Shown one piece after another: positions 40,934-50,800 of a DNA stretch of 51,184 bases; within the stretch, counting starts at the first letter, position 1; each line of letters opens with the position of its first letter. The DNA comes from Porcipelethomonas sp964621265. GTDB lineage: Bacteria > Bacillota > Clostridia > Oscillospirales > Ruminococcaceae. Below the pieces are notes generated by a model that saw only the letters and a list, made by a program, of their open reading frames with translations, did not search any database and had not been told where the DNA came from. A program made the position numbers and the translations under genes. The stretch spans positions 1 through 51,184 of the forward strand of contig CAZULQ010000013.1 in assembly GCA_964621265.1 (NCBI GenBank). The letters are read 5' to 3'.

Positions 40934-43417
40934 TTAAATGTCATAGTCCTTGAGAAGCAGCTGAATAGCGTCAATATCAAACATATGAACTGCTGAATTG
41001 ACTTTACGGATAAGCTCAGCCTGTTCTCCTTCAAATTCATACTTATTTATAAGGTTGATTGTATCATCAAGCGAACACAAATCAACGTCCTTTGCAAAGT
41101 TGAACAAATCTCTAAGAAGCGCTTCAATCATTTCAGGATTTTCAGCAGCAGAAAGCTTTTCTTCCTTTTCTTCTTCTCTGAAAATGCTCAATCTTCCGTC
41201 CATCTCACACCATTTTTTTACAAATATAGGGTGCAGACTTTTGATTGTATCCGTATCAAATGAATCAGCGGCATCTTCCAGAACCTTCGCCATACCGGCA
41301 AGAGGAATAAGACCAATAATCGCTGCGGAATTCTTCATACCATGAACCTTGGTTCTGTATTCCTTCACGGATTCTGAATTGAAATTCTCAGAATACAACT
41401 CGTTAAGCTGACTGATTTCCATTTCAGACAAGTCAATAAATGTTCTGATTGCGTCAAGAAGCTGTGGCATGTCATCAAAGTGAATTTTCGCAAATTCGCC
41501 GTCCATACCATCTACCATAGGAAGCTCAATATCACTGCTTTCCTCGGCAACGCTTTCATAAACAACCTTGTCAGGAAGAAATTCTGCTATTGTATTGTAA
41601 AAATCATTTGAATTTATCGGTTTTACAAGATAATCTGCAAAACCATATGCAAGAAACTTCTCTTTAACTCCGGAAACAGCATTTGCTGTAAGCATAATAA
41701 CCGGTGTATCAGCACTTTTATTATCCTGCATTTTTTTCATGCATTCAAGTGTTTCAATACCATCCATACCAGGCATCATATGATCCATAAAAATAAGGTC
41801 ATATCTCTTTGTCTTGACAAGTTCACAGCATTTATAGCCATCCATCGCCTCGTCAATTACAATACCTGTATCCTTAAGATAGTTTTTCGCAACCTTGAGA
41901 TTCATCATATTATCGTCAACAAGAAGTATTGTGACATTCTTTGCAGTAAGTACTGACTTATAGTTTACAAGTGACTCATCGTCGTTTATGTAGCTTTCAA
42001 AGTCACCGATTTTTGATGAATCAATGATTTTCTGATCAAGTACAAATGAAAACGCAGAACCTTTTCCGACTTCACTTTCAATTTCGAGTTTTGTGTTCAT
42101 AAGAAGTGTAAGCTGGTTTACAATACTAAGTCCCAGACCTGTTCCACCGATACTTCTGTGCTTTCTTTCATCTATACGTCTGAAAGCCTCGAAAAGTTTA
42201 CTTATATCTTCCTGCTTGATACCAATTCCCGTATCAGAAACTGTAAAGCGGATTTTCGCCACATCATCAGTAATTGAACAAAGCTTTGCTGAAAATGTAA
42301 CTTCACCAACATTAGTATATTTGGCAGCATTTGTAACAAGGTTAGTCAGCATCTGCTTTATACGCAGATTATCACCCAATAATCTGCGGGGGATTTCAGG
42401 GTCAATATCAAATTTTAATGTAAGATTCTTATCCTGTATAAGATTTGAGAAAAGCTCAAATTCAGTTCTTACAACGTCTCTTACATCGTATTCAACGGGA
42501 TTAAGCACGATTTTTTCGGATCCAATTCTCGAATAGTCAAGAATATCACTTATAATTGAAAGAAGCAGGTTCGCTGATCTTTTGATATCACGGGCATATT
42601 CTATAATCTGCTTCTGACTGCATTCCTTGAGAATCATTTCATCCATACCAATAAGTGTGTTAAGAGGTGTACGGATTTCATGAGACATATTTCTTAAGAA
42701 TTCCGATTTTACCTCATTGGCATAGTCTGCTCTTTCCTTTTCAACTCTGAGTTCCTCAGCAAGCTGAACATCAGGACTTTCAACCGTGATAAAGAATGAA
42801 AGATTTATAAGAGTGAGTCCGATACTTGTTATAAGCGATGATGGAATGACAAACTGTATTAAAGATACTATAATTTGTCCCATAAGTGACAGAAAAATAG
42901 CCCTTCTTTTTCTGGTATCCATTCTTTGCCAGCTTATAATTGCAAGAACCAGTGTTGCAGCCATGTACATAGTGAGTATTATGTAGCATAAGACTGTTAA
43001 AGCACCGCTTGAATAGTTTCCATGATTTGTTTCAGTATAATCTATTGGCAGAAACCACACAAGTACAAGCGAGAATATAGCCGGACTTATATTTATAAGC
43101 CTTATTTTATTTGAAAATTCCGGTCGTGCAAGCACAGACAGATACAGATAGCTTATAACGACACAAATCATGATTGAACTTACAAATATAATATGACATA
43201 TTCTGTTTAAAAGTGGTGGTACTGTGTCAAGATTATTTACAGTATAGACTGTTATGCAGTCAAACACAAGATTAACTACTGTTGCAACCACAAGTGCTGT
43301 AAACAAATGGTATTGTGATGTTTTTTTACGTTTTGCTGTATAATAAATAAAAATCAGATAAGCAATTATAAAAAGACATCCGAACTGTAGTCTTAGTATA
43401 GTTGGAATATTAGTCAT
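40934..43417 (-). CDS. Hybrid histidine kinase with seven-helix membrane sensor, receiver and HPt
   Basis: An 827-residue sensor kinase. About seven hydrophobic helices fill residues 8-212, resembling the 7TM sensor region found on other histidine kinases. HisKA has His246 in MSHEIRTPLN, the HATPase has GGTGLGLSIV, the receiver has its Asp in LIFMDHMMPGMDG and Lys in LVKPIN, and the C-terminal HPt has its His in KVHGMKNSAAIIG. After the HPt there is an extra helical segment of about 80 residues with no recognised domain. It follows the double-receiver gene by 48 bp and is read from the same promoter. Confidence 0.92.
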   Translation of the reverse strand: MTNIPTILRLQFGCLFIIAYLIFIYYTAKRKKTSQYHLFTALVVATVVNLVFDCITVYTVNNLDTVPPLLNRICHIIFVSSIMICVVISYLYLSVLARPEFSNKIRLINISPAIFSLVLVWFLPIDYTETNHGNYSSGALTVLCYIILTMYMAATLVLAIISWQRMDTRKRRAIFLSLMGQIIVSLIQFVIPSSLITSIGLTLINLSFFITVESPDVQLAEELRVEKERADYANEVKSEFLRNMSHEIRTPLNTLIGMDEMILKECSQKQIIEYARDIKRSANLLLSIISDILDYSRIGSEKIVLNPVEYDVRDVVRTEFELFSNLIQDKNLTLKFDIDPEIPRRLLGDNLRIKQMLTNLVTNAAKYTNVGEVTFSAKLCSITDDVAKIRFTVSDTGIGIKQEDISKLFEAFRRIDERKHRSIGGTGLGLSIVNQLTLLMNTKLEIESEVGKGSAFSFVLDQKIIDSSKIGDFESYINDDESLVNYKSVLTAKNVTILLVDDNMMNLKVAKNYLKDTGIVIDEAMDGYKCCELVKTKRYDLIFMDHMMPGMDGIETLECMKKMQDNKSADTPVIMLTANAVSGVKEKFLAYGFADYLVKPINSNDFYNTIAEFLPDKVVYESVAEESSDIELPMVDGMDGEFAKIHFDDMPQLLDAIRTFIDLSEMEISQLNELYSENFNSESVKEYRTKVHGMKNSAAIIGLIPLAGMAKVLEDAADSFDTDTIKSLHPIFVKKWCEMDGRLSIFREEEKEEKLSAAENPEMIEALLRDLFNFAKDVDLCSLDDTINLINKYEFEGEQAELIRKVNSAVHMFDIDAIQLLLKDYDI

Positions 43418-43432
43418 AATTAACTCCGTTTT

Positions 43433-43447
43433 TTCAGTATTACTGAA
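43433..43447. repeat. Perfect 7-bp dyad between the regulator and kinase genes
   Basis: TTCAGTA-T-TACTGAA lies in the 48-bp gap before the kinase start. It may be a small message hairpin adjusting expression of the second gene, or chance. Confidence 0.35.
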
Positions 43448-43465
43448 TATTTTAATATACTGATT

Positions 43466-44242
43466 TTATCGTCCGATTACTGATTCAATACGGCTGAGCA
43501 AATCGGACGCACTTGGTGGCTTGAGAATATATCCTTCAGGCTTGCTTGAAAGTACATCAAAAACCTTTTTCGGATTTGATACACCGGAAAGGAATATAAC
43601 AGGAATATCAGAAAGATTAGGGTCATTCTTTATAATCTTGAATACTTCCTTGCCGTCCATTACAGGCATATCGTAGTCAAGGAGAATGAGGTCAACCTTT
43701 CTCTTACCTAAAACCATAAGCGCCTGAGCTCCTGATGCAGCCATTGCAACTTCATAGTGCTTGTCGAGAATTGACTTGATGTTACGAAGAACCATCTGGT
43801 TGTCATCCACAAGAAGAACACACTTTGTACCTGCTGTGTATAATTCGCTGTCATGTGACATAACTGATGCAGGGCTGTTACCATTCTGTATAACATCAAG
43901 GCATCTGTCAAGAATCTCTTCATCTGTTGCAGGTCTGTGAATATTTTCAATATTTGAATCCTGATAAAGGTCATTTACTCTCGCAGTTTCATAATCTGCA
44001 CCAAGTGTGAGTACACTTAAATAAGGATACTTATTCTTGATATGATAAAGAAGGTCTCTTAAATTATTGTCCATACCAACCAGTGTTACAAAAATCAGGT
44101 CAAGCTCACACACTTCAAGAAGCGCATCAAAGTCGGCAGGCTTATCATTAAAGAACTGTATTTCAAATCTTGTTTTGAAGAAACGAACAATTTCTCGGTT
44201 AAGTGGACTGTTTAATGTTCCGATAAATAAAATCTTTTTCAT
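43466..44242 (-). CDS. Double-receiver response regulator without output domain
   Basis: A 258-residue cytoplasmic protein of two receiver folds. The C-terminal one (about residues 139-258) is complete: Asp146-Asp147 in LLVDDNQ, phospho-acceptor Asp189 in LILLDYDMPVMDG, and Lys241 in ILKPP. The N-terminal one (about 1-118) is degenerate: where the phospho-acceptor should be, the sequence is LIFVTLVG with Thr53, and the late Lys is replaced (HRPAT). No DNA-binding or enzymatic output is attached. It is first in an operon with the 7TM kinase, so it probably relays or buffers phosphoryl groups among the three HPt-carrying kinases. Confidence 0.87.
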   Translation of the reverse strand: MKKILFIGTLNSPLNREIVRFFKTRFEIQFFNDKPADFDALLEVCELDLIFVTLVGMDNNLRDLLYHIKNKYPYLSVLTLGADYETARVNDLYQDSNIENIHRPATDEEILDRCLDVIQNGNSPASVMSHDSELYTAGTKCVLLVDDNQMVLRNIKSILDKHYEVAMAASGAQALMVLGKRKVDLILLDYDMPVMDGKEVFKIIKNDPNLSDIPVIFLSGVSNPKKVFDVLSSKPEGYILKPPSASDLLSRIESVIGR

Positions 44243-44287
44243 GATATTTCTCCTAAAAAGTCTATAATTTTATGTATTAATATCCTT

Positions 44288-44316
44288 ATTATACATTCAA
44301 ATTAAGAATTTGTCAA
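44288..44316 (-). promoter_or_regulatory. Sigma-A promoter for the double-receiver/7TM-kinase operon
   Basis: On the minus strand TTGACA, 17 bp, TATAAT, a perfect consensus. Predicted start near 44281, a leader of about 40 bases. Confidence 0.85.
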
Positions 44317-44385
44317 GAATTATGCATTAAAATACACATTTTCAGATTGAATTTTCACTGATTTTTTAGAAATTTTCAATAACTA

Positions 44386-44414
44386 TTGATTTTTTTCTGA
44401 AAATAAGGTATAAT
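44386..44414 (+). promoter_or_regulatory. Sigma-A promoter for the third hybrid kinase gene
   Basis: TTGATT, 17 bp, TATAAT. It is divergent from the other kinase promoter, with 69 bp between the two -35 elements. Predicted start near 44421 leaves a leader of about 54 bases. Confidence 0.75.
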
Positions 44415-44474
44415 GTAATAAAATGCAAAATGTTACACATTTTAATTAATATAATTAATTTACAGAGGAGAAAT

Positions 44475-46688
44475 ATGGAAATATTAAAAAATAACGAGCA
44501 GAGCGCTAATTTCGCTGCTGCAAAGGTAATGAGAATTACTTGTTTTATATATTTGCTTGTATTTATCTTGAATGTTCTGGGAATATTCATTATTCCTATG
44601 ACAGTTATGACTGTTTCATTTATACTGGCAATTATACTTCTATTCATGCCGACGGTTCTGCTTAAAACCACAAAATCAGAAAATCCAAAGATAAAATACA
44701 TAATCATTTCATGTGCTGTTTTGTTTACAGTTGTTGCAAATGCGCTACTTTCATGGCATACAATCCTGCTATTTATTTATCCGATTGCAATTGCAAGCCT
44801 TTACTTTTCTAAGAGGCTTAATATGTTCAGTACAATTCTTACGGTAATCGGTGCGTCTGTATCGCAGATTGTAGCTTTTTATCTTAACTATGTACCTGAT
44901 AAAAACCTTCCGTTTTTTAACAATCTGCTGATTTTCGGTATACTTCCCCGTGCAATGGTTTTAATTGCTATTTCAGCGATTTTCAGCATGCTCAGTAAAC
45001 GTACAACAACAATACTTACAAATCTGCTCGAATCGCAGATTAAAGCAAGAGAAAGTGACAAGCTCCGTCAGGAGAAAATGCTTGCAGAAAAAGCAAATCT
45101 TGCGAAGAGTGAGTTTCTTGCCAATATGTCGCACGAAATCCGTACACCTATCAATGCAATTATAGGTATGGATGAAATGATTCTCCGAGAATCAAATGAC
45201 GATGAAATTCTGGAATATGCTTCAAATATTGAGGTTGCAAGTCATACGCTTCTTACAATCATTAACGATATCCTTGACTTTTCCAAAATCGAATCCGGTA
45301 AAATGGAAATCATCAACAATGAATATAATCTCGGAAGTACAATTAACGACATTCTACCTATGATTGCAATCAAGGCTGAGCAAAAGAGTCTCAGATTCAA
45401 TATTGATATCGACCGTGATATTCCTGCAAGCCTTTTCGGTGATGATATAAGATTAAAACAGATCCTCATAAATCTTCTTAACAATGCCGTGAAGTATACA
45501 CAAAAGGGATTTGTAAAGCTTGATATAAGCGGCAAGGTATCTGAAAATGGTGAAACGGTTGATCTTGTTTTCGCTGTCAGGGATTCCGGTATCGGAATCA
45601 AGGAAGAGAATATTTCTACAATGTTCAAAAGCTTCCAGCGCCTTGATCTTGAACAGAACAGAAACATCGAGGGAACTGGTCTGGGTCTTGCAATTACAAA
45701 CAGACTTACACAGATGATGGACGGTAGAATTGAGGTTGAGAGTGTCTACGGAGAAGGCTCAACATTTACGCTGTATATATCACAGAAAGTTGTCGGCAAG
45801 GAAAAAATCGGAAACTTCTCATCAAGATATAAGAGTGTTACAACTCAGAACCAGCATAAGGTTGATGCAAAGATTATTGCGCCTGATGCCGAAATTCTCG
45901 TTGTTGATGACAATAAGATGAATCTTGTCGTAATGATTAACCTGCTTAAGAAAAATCAGGTAAAGACTACATCATGTATGAGCGGAAGAGAAGCTCTTGA
46001 ACTCATGAGACAGCAGAAATTCGATATTATTTTCCTTGATCATATGATGCCTGAGCTTGATGGTATTGAAACTCTTAAGGCTTCAAAAATCATGGACAAC
46101 AATCTTAACAAGGACACACCTGTTATTGCTCTTACTGCAAATGCAATTTCGGGCGTAAGGGAAATGTATCTTGAAAACGGTTTCATTGACTACATGAGCA
46201 AGCCTGTTGATTTAAAGCTTCTTGAAACAATGCTGGGTAAATATATACCTTCTGAAAAAATTACCGGGCAGGCTAAAGAAGAAGAGGAAGCAAGACCGCA
46301 GAAGGTTGAGGAAAATGCTATACACGGCGATAAAATCAACCATAAGCTTGGTCTTGAATACTGCGGAAACAACATGGAAGTTTACAGGGATATCCTCTCA
46401 TTTTTCTGTGATATGTATGAAAGCAAGCGAAGCGAACTTGATGACTATGTACAAAACAGAAACTGGGAAGATTATGTAATCAATATCCATGCGCTGAAAT
46501 CCAATTCACTTAATATCGGATGCAAACGTCTTTCTGATATTTGCCAGAGACTTGAATTCTCAGGCAAAAACATACTGAATGATGTCAACGCTGAAGAAGA
46601 AGAGCTTTTCATTGATATGACACATAGATCAGCAATGGAGCTTTTCAGAAAATCAGTTAAATCAGCAAGAGAATATTTAAACAGCTAA
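44475..46688 (+). CDS. Hybrid histidine kinase with six-helix membrane domain, receiver and HPt
   Basis: A 737-residue sensor kinase. About six short hydrophobic helices fill residues 18-175 with almost no extracellular loops, suggesting a signal from within the membrane. HisKA has His220 in MSHEIRTPIN, the HATPase has GTGLGLAI, the receiver has its Asp in IIFLDHMMPELDG and Lys in YMSKPVD, and the HPt has its His in IHALKSNSLNIG. From the kinase core onward it is very similar to the 36173 kinase, including the DHMMP receiver and ALK(G/S)N HPt, so the two are paralogs with different sensors. The frame opens at 44430, but GAGGAG precedes the ATG at 44475. Confidence 0.92.
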   Translation: MEILKNNEQSANFAAAKVMRITCFIYLLVFILNVLGIFIIPMTVMTVSFILAIILLFMPTVLLKTTKSENPKIKYIIISCAVLFTVVANALLSWHTILLFIYPIAIASLYFSKRLNMFSTILTVIGASVSQIVAFYLNYVPDKNLPFFNNLLIFGILPRAMVLIAISAIFSMLSKRTTTILTNLLESQIKARESDKLRQEKMLAEKANLAKSEFLANMSHEIRTPINAIIGMDEMILRESNDDEILEYASNIEVASHTLLTIINDILDFSKIESGKMEIINNEYNLGSTINDILPMIAIKAEQKSLRFNIDIDRDIPASLFGDDIRLKQILINLLNNAVKYTQKGFVKLDISGKVSENGETVDLVFAVRDSGIGIKEENISTMFKSFQRLDLEQNRNIEGTGLGLAITNRLTQMMDGRIEVESVYGEGSTFTLYISQKVVGKEKIGNFSSRYKSVTTQNQHKVDAKIIAPDAEILVVDDNKMNLVVMINLLKKNQVKTTSCMSGREALELMRQQKFDIIFLDHMMPELDGIETLKASKIMDNNLNKDTPVIALTANAISGVREMYLENGFIDYMSKPVDLKLLETMLGKYIPSEKITGQAKEEEEARPQKVEENAIHGDKINHKLGLEYCGNNMEVYRDILSFFCDMYESKRSELDDYVQNRNWEDYVINIHALKSNSLNIGCKRLSDICQRLEFSGKNILNDVNAEEEELFIDMTHRSAMELFRKSVKSAREYLNS

Positions 46689-46692
46689 GTTT

Positions 46693-46721
46693 AAGGGACT
46701 GCATTCTGACAGTCCCTTTTT
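46693..46721 (+). terminator. Terminator after the third kinase gene, directly before sbcD
   Basis: AAGGGACTG pairs with CAGTCCCTT around an 8-base loop and is followed by T5. The sbcD ribosome site begins only about 6 bases after the T-run, leaving no room for a promoter between. Confidence 0.85.
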
Positions 46722-46741
46722 CATTGAAAGGAGCGGAACAC

Positions 46742-47863
46742 ATGAAAATAGTACATATTTCAGACCTTCATCTTGGAAAAAAGCTTCATGAACTATCACT
46801 CTATGACGAGCAGAAGAACTTTTTAGAACAGATTACTGAGATAACAGTCAGAGAAAACGCTGACTGCGTTATAATCGCAGGCGATGTTTATGATAAAAGC
46901 GTACCTCCGGCTGATGCCGTTTCACTTTTTGACGACTTTTTATCAGGTCTTGCGGACAGAAAGATACCTGTGCTTATTATAAGCGGAAATCATGATTCTG
47001 CTGAGCGACTTTCGTTCGGCTCACGCATTATGAATAATAAGGGCATTTACTTTTCTCCTGTTTATAATGGTGAAGTGGAACCTGTTATACTTAGTGACGA
47101 ATATGGTGAGGTTTATTTTTATATGCTTCCGTTTATCCGTCCGTCTGCAGTCCGCAGATTTTTTGAGGAGGAGAAAATCAATGACTATACAGACGCCGTA
47201 AATGCCGCAATCAATGCAATGAATGTCGATTTCAGCAGGAGAAATGTTATAATCTCACATCAGTTTGTAACAGGTGCGTCTTGCTGTGACTCTGAAGAAA
47301 TATTTGTCGGCGGACTTGAAAATGTTGATTCATCAGTATTTGACGGATTCTGCTATACTGCACTCGGACACATTCACAGTCCTCAGAATATCGGTTCGGA
47401 AAAAATCAGATACTGCGGAACACCATTTAAATACTCTTTTTCTGAGGCATCACATAATAAATCGGTTACTATTGCTGAAATTGACAAAAACGGTGAGGTT
47501 TCAATTACTCTGATTCCACTTACTCCTATTCATGAAATGTGTGAAATAAAAGAAAAATTTGAAGTAATAAAAACACTTAAAAACTCAGATGATTATATGC
47601 ATATTACTCTTACTGATGAAGAAGATGTGCCGAATGCGCTGGATAAACTGAGACTGAAATTCAGCAATCTGTTACTGCTTGACTATGACAACACAAGGAC
47701 AAAAGCACAGTCAGAAATCCTGAATGTAACTGAAACTATAAGTAAAACTCCGATTGAAATGTTTGACGATTTTTATACCATGCAAAATGGGTTTAAAATG
47801 AGTGAAAAGCAGTATTCCTACATTCAGACGTTGATAGAAGAAATCTGGGAGGGTGAAGAATGA
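46742..47863 (+). CDS. sbcD: Exonuclease subunit SbcD (Mre11-like)
   Basis: Metal-dependent nuclease subunit of SbcCD, which opens hairpins and trims blocked DNA ends. The metallophosphoesterase motifs are MKIVHISDLHLGK, IIAGDVYDK, ISGNHDSAERL, a His in VIISHQFV and ALGHIHSPQ. A C-terminal capping region follows. The frame opens at a TTG at 46724, but AAAGGAG lies after that TTG and 8 bases before the ATG at 46742, giving 373 residues. It overlaps sbcC by 4 bp (ATGA). Confidence 0.96.
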   Translation: MKIVHISDLHLGKKLHELSLYDEQKNFLEQITEITVRENADCVIIAGDVYDKSVPPADAVSLFDDFLSGLADRKIPVLIISGNHDSAERLSFGSRIMNNKGIYFSPVYNGEVEPVILSDEYGEVYFYMLPFIRPSAVRRFFEEEKINDYTDAVNAAINAMNVDFSRRNVIISHQFVTGASCCDSEEIFVGGLENVDSSVFDGFCYTALGHIHSPQNIGSEKIRYCGTPFKYSFSEASHNKSVTIAEIDKNGEVSITLIPLTPIHEMCEIKEKFEVIKTLKNSDDYMHITLTDEEDVPNALDKLRLKFSNLLLLDYDNTRTKAQSEILNVTETISKTPIEMFDDFYTMQNGFKMSEKQYSYIQTLIEEIWEGEE

Positions 47864-50800
47864 GACCACTTAAGCTTGAAATATCCGCATTTGGCCCGTA
47901 TGCTGATAAAGTTGTAATAGACTTTGAACTTCTCGGAAAAAGCGGACTTTATCTTATTACAGGTGATACAGGTGCAGGTAAAACAACAATTTTTGATGCA
48001 ATAACATATGCACTTTTTAATCGTCCCAGCGGAACAAACCGTGAAGTCAAAATGCTCAGATCAAAATACGCCGCATTTGAAACGCTGACTTATGTCGAAC
48101 TTGTCTTCGCTTATCGTGGAAAAAACTATCGCATTAAACGTGGCCCTAAGTACGAGCGCCCGAAGCTGCGTGGGGTCGGCACAACTGAAAACCCGGAATT
48201 TGCTGAGCTTGAATATCCTGACGGAAAAATTGTTACAGGCGAAAAAAATGTCAGAAACGCTGTTATTGATATAATCGGCATTGACGGAATGCAGTTTACG
48301 CAAATTGCAATGATTGCACAGGGTGACTTTTTAAAGCTTCTGCTTGCCGATACCGCTGAAAGACAGCAGATTTTCAGAAAAATTTTCAAAACTGAAAATT
48401 ACAATCTGCTTGAGAAAAAGCTTAATGCTGAATACAATGCTGTAAAAAAGGAAATGGACGCAGTTAACCGCGACATTGCTCAGCTTGCGGCACAAATCAG
48501 CTCTGAAGAAGAAATGAATAATGACGTTTTCTTTGATAGTGATGAGCTTATATCACATTTAGAGACAATCATAAACAATGATACAAATAACCTTGAATGT
48601 TTGAAAAATGAATCAGAAAAGCTTGAAAAATCTCTTGACGATTCAAAACTCAGACTGTCGCAGATTGAAAATCAGGCTAAAATAAAAGCCGAGTACGATA
48701 ATACAGGCATGGCTATTTCGGAAAAAAACAAGCAACTGGAAACACTCAGAATCAGTTTAAATGAAGCAATCGAAAAAAAGCCGCTTGCTGAAAGCTTAAG
48801 CGGGCAGATTGCTGTAGAAAAAGCAGAACTTGAAAGATATGATGAGCTTGACAGAATAATTTCTGAGTTCAACACGAAAAATTCAGAAGAAGGCAGGCTT
48901 ATTGAGTTAGCAGACAATGAACGTAAGGTGAACGAAAGTTACTCATCACGGCTTGAAGAATACAAAAAAGAAGCTGAATTGCTGAAGGATTCAGAATCAA
49001 TCTGTCATAAACTCCAGACAGAACTGCGTGAATCTGAACTTAAAAAACAGAAGCTATGCAGGGTAAAAGACTGCATAAATGCTTATTATGAAAGTCTGAA
49101 TGAAACTGAATGCGCAAAAAAGCAATATGATGAGCAAAGCAAAAAGTTGGAATCAAAACAACAGGAAAAAAATACGCTTAATCAGACAATTCTCACCTGC
49201 ACTCAGAAAAAGGAAGAATTAAACAAGCTTTCAGGTGAATATGAAAAGCTGAAAATTAATCTTGAAAAAGCTGTTCTGAGAAAAAATGAGCTTTTGAATT
49301 TCAGAGATAAGCTTTGCAAATACAAGGATAAATACGCAGAGCTTGAACACGCACAGAAAGAATACTCAGATGCGGCAGTATGTGCGCAGAAAGCTGAAAC
49401 TGACTACACAAATGCTTATCAGCTTTTTCTTGATAATCAGGCAGGCATTCTTGCAGAAACGCTTTCAGAAAACAAGCCTTGTCCTGTTTGTGGTTCATGT
49501 GTACATCCCTCCCCTGCCGTATTTGTCAACGAAGCTCCCGATGAAGATACATTGCGAATACTTGAAGTTAAGCGTGACAATTCAAGAAATAATGCCGCTG
49601 AAAAGAGTGCATTTGCAGGTGAAATAAGGGCTGTAACAGCTGAAATGAAAAATGAGCTTGAAGAAAATGCTGTCAGCCTGTTCGGCTCGGAATTATCCTC
49701 GGCTGAAAAGATATGCAACGATGAACTTGAAAAATCCGAGCATGAAATTTCTTCTTTCAATGAAAAGCTTGATGCAATGGAAAAGGAAATAAACAAACTG
49801 CAGGAATTATTATCCGATATTGAAAAGCTTTCAGTAAAGGAAAAAGAAATTTCAGATGAAATTGAGGCAATGACAGCTAAAATGACAGAACTGTCAGCAT
49901 CAGTAAACAACCTGAGCGGTAAAAATCAGGCACTTCATGAAGATGCTTCCAGACAGCTTTATGAAATGTATGAAATCAGTGATACTGAAAATGCAATTGA
50001 AATGATTAATGAAGATATAACAGATACAGACAGTTGCATTACAGACAAGCAAAACAGCATAGAAACTCAGCTTCAGAATATTGAGCGCAGTAAAAAGCTG
50101 ACAGAAATGACCGATGAAACAAATAAGCTTAAAACTGAGTCAGAAAAGAAGTTATCTGAATATAAAGACAAGCTTGTAGCAATTTCTGTCATAAAAAAGG
50201 AACTCGACAAGAATCTTACACAGCTTCGTGATAAACTTAAATTCAGCAGTAAAAATGAAGCCGAAGAAAACATAAGCGTCCTTGAAAGCAAGGCTCAGAG
50301 TATAACTGAGGAGATTGAAAAATGTGATGAGCTTTACAATAAGGTTAAAACTGAAACAACGGAGCTTGTCGGAAAATCAAATCAGCTGAAAAAACAGCTT
50401 GAAAGCTTTGAAGAATACGATGAAGAAGCTGAGCGCACTAATTTTGCTGAGCTTAATGAGCAAAAAGAAGTATTAATGTCAAAAATGCAGGAACTTCATT
50501 CAAATACAAAACAAAACAGCAGTATACTTCAGGCAGTTATCAAAAAGAAATCTGAATGTGAAGCGCTGGAAGAAAAGTATGTTATGCTCAAATCACTGAA
50601 TGACACTGCCAATGGTACGATGACAGGCAAGGAAAAAATAATGCTTGAAGCATTTGTACAGGCTTCATATTTTGATAAAATTATAATACGTGCCAATAAC
50701 AGACTAAAAGTAATGTCAAACGGGCAATTTTCTCTCAAGAGGCGTACTGAGGAAAACAATAAATCGTCCAAAACAGGTCTCGAGCTTGATATAACCGACC

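Noticed and set aside
44366..44707. 113-residue minus-strand open frame between the divergent kinase promoters
   Set aside because: It overlaps the third kinase promoter and start on the other strand, has no ribosome site, and its hydrophobic stretches mirror the kinase helices.
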